From JBAXQQ01 sp037131695 (lineage in GTDB: Bacteria; Armatimonadota; Hebobacteria; CAIYQO01): a stretch of DNA of 64,000 bases. Below are positions 17,729 through 25,293 of the stretch, piece after piece; positions within the stretch are counted from its first letter, which is position 1, and each line of letters starts with the position of its first letter. The DNA lies in assembly GCA_964638715.1 (NCBI GenBank), contig CAZWZF010000003.1:62001-126000 (forward strand), in the 5' to 3' direction. The translations under genes and the position numbers were made by a program. Below the pieces are notes generated by a model. It was not told where the DNA came from, did not search any database, and saw nothing but the letters and a program-made list of their open reading frames with translations.

Positions 17729-18287
17729 AATTGCTTTACCTCAAATTAATAATTAAACATCTGCTATTGAAATCCTTTGTATTTTTAGGTTTACAATATA
17801 ATTTTTGAAAAAATTGTTAATTATATGCCAATATATGATATTCTGTACAAGAATATGCTATAATATAAAACAGATAATGTTGATGTAGTATGTTTCTTTG
17901 AAATATCTATTCCTGGAAAATTAGATTTCGTTAACATCATTAAAGTAACACAATTATACTTTACACTGTTTTACTCATGAAATATATTGATTTTTCTATA
18001 GCGCAAATGGGTAAATTGTTAATAGAGTTATTAACAGCATCATGAATATGAAAGATATTAATTAATGTTTATCATATTCATGTTGAATGTAATAATAACT
18101 GATAAATTATTAAACATGGAATATCAAATTAAAGTCAAAATGTTGAATTTGTTTTAGAACAATGCCATATTATCGAAATAATGTTATTCAGATATCAAAC
18201 TTGTTAATTATACAAAGTTTATTCAAGCAAATAAACCTGCATATAATGGCTGTCGAAGTTTTATAGTCATAACATTAAGGATTTCGC
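17729..18287. other. 559 bp intergenic region with hairpins and a candidate promoter
   Basis: No ORF worth naming was found. An extended -10 promoter TGCTATAAT lies at 17856-17864 (plus strand), more than 400 bp before the histidine kinase start. A 7 bp stem GTTAATA/TATTAAC with a four-base loop lies at 18018-18035. An 11 bp inverted repeat CATGAATATGA (18041-18051) / TCATATTCATG (18072-18082) follows it closely. The region could hold a long leader, a small RNA or regulator sites for the downstream signalling genes. The first palindrome is not a standard Rex site, because its half-sites are spaced too widely. Confidence 0.35.
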
Positions 18288-20231
18288 ATGATTAACAATG
18301 AAAAAATAATAATGATTGTTGAAGATGATATACAATTAACTGTATTAATTAAAAAACAATTATCAAGTTTGAATGCAGTTATTATTTCATTCTCAAATGG
18401 TAATGAAGCTATAGAGAAATTAAATAATGTATCACCGGTGCTGATTCTGTTGGATTTTTCTTTACCTGATATAACTATTCATGATTTTATATCATCTATG
18501 AAAATATTAGGACTGAACATCCCTTTTATTATAATGACAAGTCAAGATGAAGAGCTGACAGAAATTGAAATGATGAAAATAGGAGCATCAGAATATCTTA
18601 TGAAAGATGTATTACTCTTAGATTTGTTGTTACCATCTGTAAAGCATATTTTAAATGATATCAATCAAAAATCTCAGTTAGAAAAAGCTGAGAAAACAAT
18701 TGCAGTACGTGAAAAACTTCTTGAAAATGTAATTAATGCAAGTCATGACGCAATTATAGTTGTTGACGAATTTTCTAAGATTCAAATCTTCAATCCTGCA
18801 ACAGAAAAATTACTTGATACCGCAGGAAATGAATTAAAAGACAAATCATTATTTTATTTATTTCCTGACTCGCAGATAGATTTAATTACAAATTTAATTA
18901 ATTCTATTCAGAATAATAATGAAAATTCCAGCAATCGTATTTTAGAAACATTAATAAAACGAAAAGATTATTCTTTCATTCCGGTAGAAGTTTCTATCTC
19001 TGCAATTTTACATGATGACATAAAAATTACAGTCTTAATATTTAAAGATATCAGTGAACGAAAGAGAGAGGAAGAAAAATTAGAAGAGAGTTGGAAATTA
19101 TTTAAATCAGTTATTGAAAATATACCTTTTCAAGTTTTTGTTAAAGATGCTGAAAGCAGAAAGATATTGTTCCGTAATAAGTGGGGACACCAAATAGATG
19201 ATATCACATGTGAAGAAATGGTAGGAAAAACTTATGATGAAATTTTCCCGAAAGATATATCTGATGCATTTAATAAAACAGATGAAGATGTCATTTTAAA
19301 AGGTGATCTTGATATACCTGAGTGGAGTTTCATTGATAATACAGGTATCATTAGATATATGCACACGCATAAATTAGTAGTATATAACAAAGATGGCAAT
19401 CCTTTATACATATTAGGCACCTCTGAAGATATAACCGACCGAAAAATAAGCCAAAAAGATCAACATGAAGCTGATTTATGGCGGCACGAAAAACAAAAGA
19501 TGGAAGCACTTGGAACAATGGCAGGTGGAATCTGCCATGAAATAAATAATCCGTTAACAGGTATTATGAATTATGGACAATTGATTGCAGATATGTCTGA
19601 AAAAGATAGCAGCATCAGTGAATTTGCATGTGAAATAATACATGAAAGTGAAAGAATAGCTTCAATTATTGCTTCACTGCAAGGTTTATGTAAAAGTGAT
19701 ACCGGATTGCGCGGTTCGGTTGATTTAATTGATGTAATGGCAAATGTTGAACAATTAGTTAAAACAACTTTAAGACATGATAAAATTATATTGAATATAG
19801 ATATTGATTCGAATATTCCTAAAGTATATGGGAATATGGAACAATACCAACATTTGATGCTAAATATGTTAACTAATGCACGTGATGCATTAAATGCACG
19901 TTTTAATGGTTCTGACCCAAAGAAATTAATAAAGGTTAGTGCAAAGACATCAGATGACTTTGTTATTGTATCAATAGAAGATTATGGTGTGGGAGTTCCT
20001 GAATCAATATTGCATAAGATGTTTGATCCATTTTTTACTACTCATGATAGGACTGAAAGGCAAGGTCTTGGACTCGCGATATGCCATAGTATAATATGCG
20101 GTCATGGCGGCAATATGCAGGTAGAGAGTAAAATGGATGAATATACAAAGTTTATAATATCATTCCCTTTAGAAGCCGACAATGATCAGCTTAATTTGAG
20201 CAACAGTTCAAATTTACCCGAATTGAGGTAA
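18288..20231 (+). CDS. Histidine kinase with N-terminal receiver domain (REC-PAS-PAS-HisKA-HATPase)
   Basis: A soluble 647-residue hybrid sensor kinase with no transmembrane segment. Domains run: receiver at about 7-120 (acidic pair VEDD, phospho-acceptor Asp 56 in LLDFSLPD, Lys 106); PAS at about 143-255 ending in FKDISERKREEE; second PAS at about 268-385 ending in TSEDITDRK; dimerisation/phospho-acceptor domain with His 417 in GGICHEINNPLTGIMNYG; then an ATPase domain with NMLTNARDAL (N box), EDYGVGVPE (G1) and GLGLAICHSII (G2). A receiver at the N-terminus suggests it is itself a target in a phosphorelay and senses cytoplasmic signals. It lies 5 bp before an HD-GYP response regulator, its likely partner. 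Confidence 0.93.
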   Translation: MINNEKIIMIVEDDIQLTVLIKKQLSSLNAVIISFSNGNEAIEKLNNVSPVLILLDFSLPDITIHDFISSMKILGLNIPFIIMTSQDEELTEIEMMKIGASEYLMKDVLLLDLLLPSVKHILNDINQKSQLEKAEKTIAVREKLLENVINASHDAIIVVDEFSKIQIFNPATEKLLDTAGNELKDKSLFYLFPDSQIDLITNLINSIQNNNENSSNRILETLIKRKDYSFIPVEVSISAILHDDIKITVLIFKDISERKREEEKLEESWKLFKSVIENIPFQVFVKDAESRKILFRNKWGHQIDDITCEEMVGKTYDEIFPKDISDAFNKTDEDVILKGDLDIPEWSFIDNTGIIRYMHTHKLVVYNKDGNPLYILGTSEDITDRKISQKDQHEADLWRHEKQKMEALGTMAGGICHEINNPLTGIMNYGQLIADMSEKDSSISEFACEIIHESERIASIIASLQGLCKSDTGLRGSVDLIDVMANVEQLVKTTLRHDKIILNIDIDSNIPKVYGNMEQYQHLMLNMLTNARDALNARFNGSDPKKLIKVSAKTSDDFVIVSIEDYGVGVPESILHKMFDPFFTTHDRTERQGLGLAICHSIICGHGGNMQVESKMDEYTKFIISFPLEADNDQLNLSNSSNLPELR

Positions 20232-20236
20232 TAATA

Positions 20237-22717
20237 ATGGCAAATGTTTTAGTTGTTGATGATGAAAAAAGCATCAGAATTACATTAAGAGAATTTTTGA
20301 AAAATGAAGGCCACGAGGTAGAGATTGTTGGTGATGCTGATGAAGCATTAGAAATTCTTCGTAAAAGGAAATTTGATGTTGTCGTTACTGATATAGTACT
20401 TCCACGAATAAGCGGTGTTGATTTATTACGTGTTATTCGCCAATCTGACCCGTTTGTACAAGTTGTTATGATGACCGGAGAACCCACTGTTGATTCAGCG
20501 TCAGAATCCTTACGAGCAGGAGCGTATGATTATCTGTTTAAACCTATAACAAAATCTGCAATTTTAAAAGTAGTAGCAAATGCTGCTAATGTTAAATTAT
20601 TATCTGATCAAAAGCGAGAATTAGAAAGAAAAAATAAAGAATACCAGGAAGAATTAGAAAAACTGGTTGAGCAAAGAACTGTAGAATTAAAGAGAAGTGA
20701 AGAACAATATCGAACTCTGTTTGAAACTATGTCACAAGGTGTGATTTATGTAAATCAAGAAGGTATGATATCAGTTGTTAATCCTGCTGCTGAAAGAATA
20801 TTAGGAGTAACAGAAAATTTTTTACATGGACACTCTTTCGCAGACGAAATGTGGGCTTATTATGACGAAGCTGGTGTTAAATTAAGATATGACGAGTTTC
20901 CTGTTGCAATTTCTATGCGTGTTAAGCAACCTATTACCGGAAAAATTATTGGTGTTCATAATCCTGTTAAAGATGAAATAAGATGGCTTGATACTGATGT
21001 CCAGTTAGGATTAACACATGAAGGAAATTACGATGGTGCATATATAATATTTGAAGACATAACTGAACAACGTTATGCAACGGATGAAATTACCAGACAA
21101 ACAAAACATGCACAAGCATTAGCAAAATCAGCAACTGTGCTATCTGATATATTGGATATTGAATCATTACTTGAAACTGTATGTCAAACGGTGATGACTA
21201 CTTTAAATGTTGATTCCGTTTGTGTAAACTTACTTAATGAAGAAGGTGAATTATATAGGAATCCTGTATGTTCGGCCAAAAATGATGATATTGAATTACG
21301 AATTTCAGAATTTTGCAATGATGATAATGGGTGTAAAGCTGTTTTTGATGATGAAAGAGATGTAATATTAGTATCAGATATATCGGAAAGAAAAGATCAG
21401 GCGGGATATAACAAATTATTCAGTATAAACGCAAAATCCATGTTGTCGTTAAGAATAAGACACAAAAGAATGCCAGTTGGCATGTTAACACTAATTAGTT
21501 TCTCTGAGAACCGAGGTTTTCTTCCTGACGAATTATCATTAATAAGTGGTTTGGCCGCACAAGCAGCGCAGGCGATATTAAATGCAAGATTATATTCTGA
21601 AGCAAATAGAAGATTGGATTTTCTGCAAGGTTTGCGCAGTATTGAACGTGCTATTTCTTCTACAATTGATCTTGATGTAGTATTGGAAGTCTTTTTAAAT
21701 CAGGCTATCTCTCAATTACGGATTTCTGCTTGTGATATTCTGTTATTTGATCACAATACCATGACTTTGGATTTCGCTTCTGGTCAAGGTTTTAGAACTC
21801 GTGCCTTACGTCATACCAGGCTTAGAATGGGGCAGGGATTTGCCGGCCAAGCTGCAATGGGTCAGAAAGTAATGATTATTGATGATCTTCCTGGAAGATT
21901 AGATAAATTATCTTCTTCACCATTTTTCATGAGTGAAGGATTTAACACCTATATTGCAGCTCCATTAATTGCTAAAGGGCAAGTAGTCGGTGTCATGGAA
22001 TTATTTAATAGAGAACCATTGGAACCGGATTATGAATGGCGTGAATTTCTTGATACATTGGCTGGACAAGCAGCAATCGCAATTGATAATGCGGCTTTAT
22101 TTAAAGCACGACAGCAATCAAGTATCGAGTTGCTGGTAGCTTACGACTTAACCTTGGAAGGATGGTCAAAAGCTCTTGACTTACGCGATAGAGAAACTGA
22201 AGGGCATTCTTTGCGTGTTACAGAAGGAACAGAACGACTTGCACGACATTTGAATTATTCACCAAGTGAGATAACTCACATGCGCAGGGGAGCTTTGTTG
22301 CACGATATTGGTAAATTAGGCATACCGGATGGGATTTTATTAAAGCCAGGTTCGCTTAATGATGAAGAGTGGTCGGTAATGAAATTACATCCTTCTTACG
22401 CGTATGAATGGCTGTCACCAATTCCTTTCTTAAAACTTGCTCTTGAAATACCTTATAGTCACCATGAAAGATGGGATGGATCTGGTTATCCAAGAAAATT
22501 AGTCGGTGATGAGATACCAATGGCTGCGAGAATATTTGCTGTTATTGATGTTTGGGACGCATTAACTTCTGACAGGCCATATCGCAGAGCTTGGTCAGCA
22601 GAACAAACTATTGAATATCTTAAAGAAAATTCTGGAAAATTATTTGATCCCAAGGTTGTTGACGCCTTTATTACTATGCATTATGATTTAGCACCATTTG
22701 AAAATGTCGGTAATTAG
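20237..22717 (+). CDS. Response regulator with PAS, two GAF and HD-GYP domains (cyclic-di-GMP phosphodiesterase type)
   Basis: An 826-residue cytoplasmic signalling protein. Receiver at about 3-115 (Asp 52 in VTDIVLP, Lys 102), coiled coil at about 122-155, PAS at about 155-280, GAF 1 at about 300-450, GAF 2 at about 465-620, and HD-GYP at about 638-820. The HD-GYP metal and catalytic signatures are complete: HSLRVTE, LLHDIGKLGIPDG (HD at about 689-690), SHHERWDGSGYP (GYP at about 750-752), and DVWDALTSDRPYR. Complete motifs indicate active hydrolysis of c-di-GMP or a related cyclic dinucleotide. It is co-transcribed with the hybrid kinase 5 bp upstream, which probably phosphorylates it. Output could affect motility, since flagellar genes are in the same window. 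Confidence 0.93.
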   Translation: MANVLVVDDEKSIRITLREFLKNEGHEVEIVGDADEALEILRKRKFDVVVTDIVLPRISGVDLLRVIRQSDPFVQVVMMTGEPTVDSASESLRAGAYDYLFKPITKSAILKVVANAANVKLLSDQKRELERKNKEYQEELEKLVEQRTVELKRSEEQYRTLFETMSQGVIYVNQEGMISVVNPAAERILGVTENFLHGHSFADEMWAYYDEAGVKLRYDEFPVAISMRVKQPITGKIIGVHNPVKDEIRWLDTDVQLGLTHEGNYDGAYIIFEDITEQRYATDEITRQTKHAQALAKSATVLSDILDIESLLETVCQTVMTTLNVDSVCVNLLNEEGELYRNPVCSAKNDDIELRISEFCNDDNGCKAVFDDERDVILVSDISERKDQAGYNKLFSINAKSMLSLRIRHKRMPVGMLTLISFSENRGFLPDELSLISGLAAQAAQAILNARLYSEANRRLDFLQGLRSIERAISSTIDLDVVLEVFLNQAISQLRISACDILLFDHNTMTLDFASGQGFRTRALRHTRLRMGQGFAGQAAMGQKVMIIDDLPGRLDKLSSSPFFMSEGFNTYIAAPLIAKGQVVGVMELFNREPLEPDYEWREFLDTLAGQAAIAIDNAALFKARQQSSIELLVAYDLTLEGWSKALDLRDRETEGHSLRVTEGTERLARHLNYSPSEITHMRRGALLHDIGKLGIPDGILLKPGSLNDEEWSVMKLHPSYAYEWLSPIPFLKLALEIPYSHHERWDGSGYPRKLVGDEIPMAARIFAVIDVWDALTSDRPYRRAWSAEQTIEYLKENSGKLFDPKVVDAFITMHYDLAPFENVGN

Positions 22718-22861
22718 TAAATTAAAGTCATAATTTTAATAAAAATATCCTTATGTAGGCACATATATTATATAAATATTGAGAAAATAGAGTGTTTTTG
22801 TATAAAAACACCTTTATTTTAATAAATAAATGAAATTTTTTTGTATTTTTGTATATTTTGT

Positions 22862-22890
22862 TTGCATTTTCTTACATTTGCTGATATAAT
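22862..22890 (+). promoter_or_regulatory. Sigma-70 promoter of the zinc-ribbon protein gene
   Basis: -35 TTGCAT (22862-22867), a 17 bp spacer and a perfect -10 TATAAT (22885-22890). Transcription would begin near 22897, at the base of a small hairpin. Confidence 0.75.
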
Positions 22891-22896
22891 ATTTCT

Positions 22897-23043
22897 GGAG
22901 ATAAAGTCTCCATTAACAGACCGACACAAGGATTTGCCTGATTAGGCTTCGAACCGGTTGTACTAACCTAAGCGTAGTTCATCCATCATGCCTCCAGTCC
23001 CTTATACCAATGGCGGTTCTGATACCCAGAAGGAGTGCATGCT
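22897..23043 (+). promoter_or_regulatory. Long, GC-richer 5' untranslated leader with potential RNA structure
   Basis: About 147 nt lie between the predicted transcription start and the ATG at 23044. The leader opens with a GGAGA/TCTCC hairpin (22897-22901 with 22907-22911). It has a small GCCT/AGGC stem, a GGTT/AACC hairpin (22956-22959 with 22965-22968) nested in TAGG/CCTA (22943-22946 with 22967-22970), and ends with AAGGAG at 23030-23035. It is clearly richer in G and C than the AT-rich DNA before it. It holds no reading frame of note. It could be a regulatory leader (cold-shock-like or metabolite-sensing) or a small RNA. The 22718-22861 stretch before the promoter looks like plain AT-rich spacer. 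Confidence 0.5.
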
Positions 23044-23382
23044 ATGAGCTACACTGACAAAAATTTATCTTGCCGCGATTGCGGCAAAGGTTTCGTGTTC
23101 ACCGCTGGTGAACAGGAATTCCATGACCAGAAAGGGTTCACAAATACCCCCGGTCGTTGCCCAGATTGCCGCGCAGCTCGCAAAGCCCAAGGTGGCTTTG
23201 GTGGCGGACGACGTTCAGGTGGTGGAAACTCCGGTCCTCGCGAAATGCATAGCGCTGTATGCGCAGCATGTGGAAAGACCTGCCAAGTTCCTTTCCAGCC
23301 AAGTGGCGAAAAGCCCGTTTACTGTTCAGATTGTTTCCAGGGACAACGCAACAATAGCCCACGTGGTAACTCACGCTGGTAA
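23044..23382 (+). CDS. Zinc-ribbon domain protein with four CxxC pairs
   Basis: A 112-residue cytoplasmic protein with two zinc ribbons. The first uses CRDCGKGF and CPDCRAARKAQ. A Gly/Arg-rich linker (GGFGGGRRSGGGNSG) follows, then CAACGKTC with CSDCFQGQR. The linker resembles RGG-type RNA-binding tails. Small proteins of this pattern are common and usually lack a defined function. A nucleic-acid-binding or RNA-chaperone role is inference. ATG 23044 is chosen because AAGGAG (23030-23035) is eight bases upstream; a GTG at 23035 overlaps that site. The gene is monocistronic, behind a strong promoter and long leader and before a strong terminator, suggesting high expression. Codon use looks more GC-rich than its neighbours. 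Confidence 0.85.
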   Translation: MSYTDKNLSCRDCGKGFVFTAGEQEFHDQKGFTNTPGRCPDCRAARKAQGGFGGGRRSGGGNSGPREMHSAVCAACGKTCQVPFQPSGEKPVYCSDCFQGQRNNSPRGNSRW

Positions 23383-23409
23383 TTGTTTCAGTTTCTGATT
23401 AGATCTATT

Positions 23410-23450
23410 CCTTATGCCAGATATTTGTATTTGGCATAAGGTTTTTTTTT
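23410..23450 (+). terminator. Strong Rho-independent terminator after the zinc-ribbon gene
   Basis: Stem CCTTATGCCA (23410-23419) with TGGCATAAGG (23432-23441), followed by nine Ts. Confidence 0.95.
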
Positions 23451-23509
23451 AGTAAAATCTGGAACCTTATACAATAATTCAAGTTATATAAGGTAAGGAG
23501 AAATATAAT

Positions 23510-24118
23510 ATGAAAAATTTTCTATTATTAATGTTGATTTTTGTGATTTCAACATTATCATGGCCTGCATCTATTGATGTGAAACCTGTAAAAGAAATTA
23601 AAGGCTCTGTAAGTGATGCTTCATTGCAGAAAAATTGCCCTGAGTTTGTTGCTGATGCTGTAGATATGAATGCGTTATGGCAATCCTTGAAAATTAAAGA
23701 AAAAATCCCTGAAATTGATTTTTCAAAACAGATTGTATTGGTTTCAACTACTGTTGGCAGCGTAATGAACCTTACTGTAACTTTGGATGAAAAAGGTGAC
23801 ATGAAAACTATTGGTATGTCGTCAATGGACTTCGGTGAAGGTTTCCGTTATTTGATGCAAGTTGTCAGTCGTGAAGGTGTGAAAACTATAAATGGTAAAG
23901 TAGTTCCAACAACAAGAAAGATTTTGCCAGTTGCAATTTTTAAAGGCACAATTATGGATTACAAGTTGTTGAAAAACTCACAGGAAGTAATAACAAAATT
24001 ACAACAGCTTAAAGATTTATGGACTTTATGGAAAGTGGCAGACAAATTTCCTGATATTGATTTCACAAATTGTTACAACAGGTATGGGCAGCATATTATA
24101 TTCTTCATATTCAATTGA
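23510..24118 (+). CDS. Exported two-domain protein of unknown function, frameshifted in the second domain
   Basis: I do not recognise the family. ATG 23510 follows AAGGAG. Residues 1-20 (MKNFLLLMLIFVISTLSWPA) form a signal peptide. The first domain (about 50-130) contains IPEIDFSKQIVLVSTTVGS, FGEGFRYLMQVVS and GVKTINGKVVP. A second copy starts at about residue 165 (LWKVADKFPDIDF), but the frame is then lost and the ORF ends with an unrelated tail (CYNRYGQHIIFFIFN). The rest of the second copy is open in another frame at 24057-24245. The domain repeat makes the lesion easy to see. It is monocistronic between two terminators, and an 8 bp inverted repeat (23464-23471 / 23487-23494) lies just upstream. 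Confidence 0.7.
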   Translation: MKNFLLLMLIFVISTLSWPASIDVKPVKEIKGSVSDASLQKNCPEFVADAVDMNALWQSLKIKEKIPEIDFSKQIVLVSTTVGSVMNLTVTLDEKGDMKTIGMSSMDFGEGFRYLMQVVSREGVKTINGKVVPTTRKILPVAIFKGTIMDYKLLKNSQEVITKLQQLKDLWTLWKVADKFPDIDFTNCYNRYGQHIIFFIFN

Positions 24119-24245
24119 AATGAATGGCAATTTGAAAGTTGACGCAATTCAAACAAAAGATATCGCAGAAGGATTCAGATATCAAATTGCAATTATTAAT
24201 CTTGATGGAATTAAGACTATTAATGGTAAAGAGGTACCAAAATAG
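24057..24245 (+). pseudogene. Out-of-frame second half of the duplicated-domain exported protein
   Basis: In this frame the sequence reads QIVTTGMGS, then IAEGFRYQIAIINLDGIKTINGKEVPK to a stop at 24245. It matches the first domain (QIVLVSTTVGS, GEGFRY, GVKTINGKVVP) of the ORF at 23510. It has no start or ribosome-binding site of its own. At the junction the text is TTC-ACAAA-TT. A preceding form TTC-ACAAA-ACAAA-TT would keep the frame and give D-F-T-K-Q-I-V, matching D-F-S-K-Q-I-V in domain 1. Loss of one ACAAA unit by slippage is therefore the simplest explanation. Confidence 0.75.
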
Positions 24246-24278
24246 AACTGTTTATTTCAATTTATATATGAACAAATC

Positions 24279-24312
24279 GATACCATGATAATTTATACAT
24301 GGTATCTTTTTT
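24279..24312 (+). terminator. Rho-independent terminator after the frameshifted exported protein
   Basis: Stem GATACCATG (24279-24287) with CATGGTATC (24298-24306), then a T-run. Confidence 0.85.
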
Positions 24313-24386
24313 ATAAAGTTAGTTGATTAATTTTGACTAAAGTGGTTTAAATATTATCTTTCATGGGTATTTAAATTTTACAAAGA

Positions 24387-24408
24387 ACTGGCTAAACACT
24401 AAGCCAGT
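24387..24408 (+). promoter_or_regulatory. Hairpin in the leader of the hsp20 gene
   Basis: Perfect 7 bp stem ACTGGCT (24387-24393) with AGCCAGT (24402-24408), ten bases before the Shine-Dalgarno AAAGGAGG (24418-24425). It may control stability or translation. No ROSE or fourU-type pairing with the Shine-Dalgarno sequence is obvious, and no CIRCE element was seen. Confidence 0.4.
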
Positions 24409-24433
24409 CATATCATTAAAGGAGGTTGATACC

Positions 24434-24901
24434 ATGAGTATCGTAAGATGGGATCCCTTTGCTGATATGGCTCAGTTAAGGGAACAAGTAAACAAGTTGT
24501 TTGAGCAAAGTATCGCTCAAAATGGACGTGAACCCGTTGCAATGCGCAGCTGGGCACCGTTGGTTGACATTGCAGAGACTGCTGATACTATAATGGTACA
24601 TGCAGAATTGCCAGGTATAAAACCTGAAGAGATTACCATTGAAGTAGAAGGTGGGATGTTAACAATCAGAGGTGAACGTAAGATTGAAAAGGAAACAAAA
24701 GATAAACAATTTGTTCGGGTAGAACGTGCTTACGGTTCTTTCCAAAGATCATTTAATTTAGCAGTACCTATTAAACAATCGAATGTAAAAGCAGCTTATC
24801 GAAATGGGGTGTTAGAAATTACTCTTCCTAAAGCAGAAGAAGCGAAACCTAAACAGATTACTATTGAAGTACAGAATGAAATAGAGGATAAAACTAAGTA
24901 A
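24434..24901 (+). CDS. Small heat-shock protein, Hsp20/alpha-crystallin family
   Basis: ATP-independent holdase chaperone of the cytoplasm, forming large oligomers. At 155 residues it has a short N-terminal arm (MSIVRWDPFADMAQLREQVN), the alpha-crystallin domain from about 40 to 140 (SWAPLVDIAETADTIMV, AELPGIKPEEITIEV, LTIRGERK, the strand RSFNLAVPI) and the family signature AAYRNGVLEITLPKAEE. The C-terminal tail is short and lacks a clear I-x-I motif, although ITIEV may serve. The start is fixed by AAAGGAGGT nine bases upstream, one of the strongest Shine-Dalgarno sequences in the window. Confidence 0.96.
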   Translation: MSIVRWDPFADMAQLREQVNKLFEQSIAQNGREPVAMRSWAPLVDIAETADTIMVHAELPGIKPEEITIEVEGGMLTIRGERKIEKETKDKQFVRVERAYGSFQRSFNLAVPIKQSNVKAAYRNGVLEITLPKAEEAKPKQITIEVQNEIEDKTK

Positions 24902-24915
24902 TCGCATGTTTTTTA

Positions 24916-24945
24916 TATGCCCCGACTTCAATTTGTCGGGGCATA
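24916..24945 (+). terminator. Strong GC-rich hairpin after hsp20
   Basis: Eleven-base perfect stem TATGCCCCGAC (24916-24926) with GTCGGGGCATA (24935-24945). There is no T-tract after it, so it may be a weak or factor-assisted terminator or an mRNA 3' stabiliser. Confidence 0.6.
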
Positions 24946-24984
24946 CTTGCAGGAAGATACATGTAAAACTGGAATGTATAAATT

Positions 24985-25188
24985 ATGAATGGTTGTAATC
25001 GTAATGAAATAAAAGCAGGTTTGTTAGTTGATGTTGTGTTGAAAAAAGATCAGGGAACAGAGATATTAACCAGAGGTATTGTAAAAGATATTTTAACTAA
25101 TGCATTATTTCATCCGCATGGAATAAAAGTTCGGTTGCAGGATGGTCAAATCGGACGGATAGCACGTATTCTGCAGTACTTGAAATAA
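24985..25188 (+). CDS. ywbE: YwbE family protein (DUF2196)
   Basis: A 67-residue protein matching the small conserved YwbE family along its whole length: N-R-N-E-I-K-A-G-L-x-V-D-V-V-L-K-K-D-Q, then LTRGIVKDILTNALFHPHG and IKVRLQDGQIGR. Function is not known; the fold is expected to be a small SH3-like or KOW-like barrel. Length and motif spacing are normal. It follows hsp20 by 83 bp with a hairpin between, so separate transcription is possible. ATG 24985 has no strong Shine-Dalgarno sequence (AGGAAG lies somewhat far upstream). Confidence 0.93.
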   Translation: MNGCNRNEIKAGLLVDVVLKKDQGTEILTRGIVKDILTNALFHPHGIKVRLQDGQIGRIARILQYLK

Positions 25189-25293
25189 TTCTATAAAACT
25201 CATCAAATTTAACTCAATCATGTTTATTCTACTGCGCAACAGTGAATCATAATAGGTGTCTAAAATTATTATATTGAATGAAAGGATGCGTAT

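Noticed and set aside
18016..18037. TTGTTAATAGAGTTATTAACAG as a Rex operator
   Set aside because: Half-sites are similar to Rex half-sites, but the space between TTGTTAA and TTAACAG is 8 bp rather than about 4 bp.
24333..24357. TTGACT with TATTAT as the hsp20 promoter
   Set aside because: The spacer is only 13 bp, too short for sigma-70. No -10 stands at 16-18 bp.
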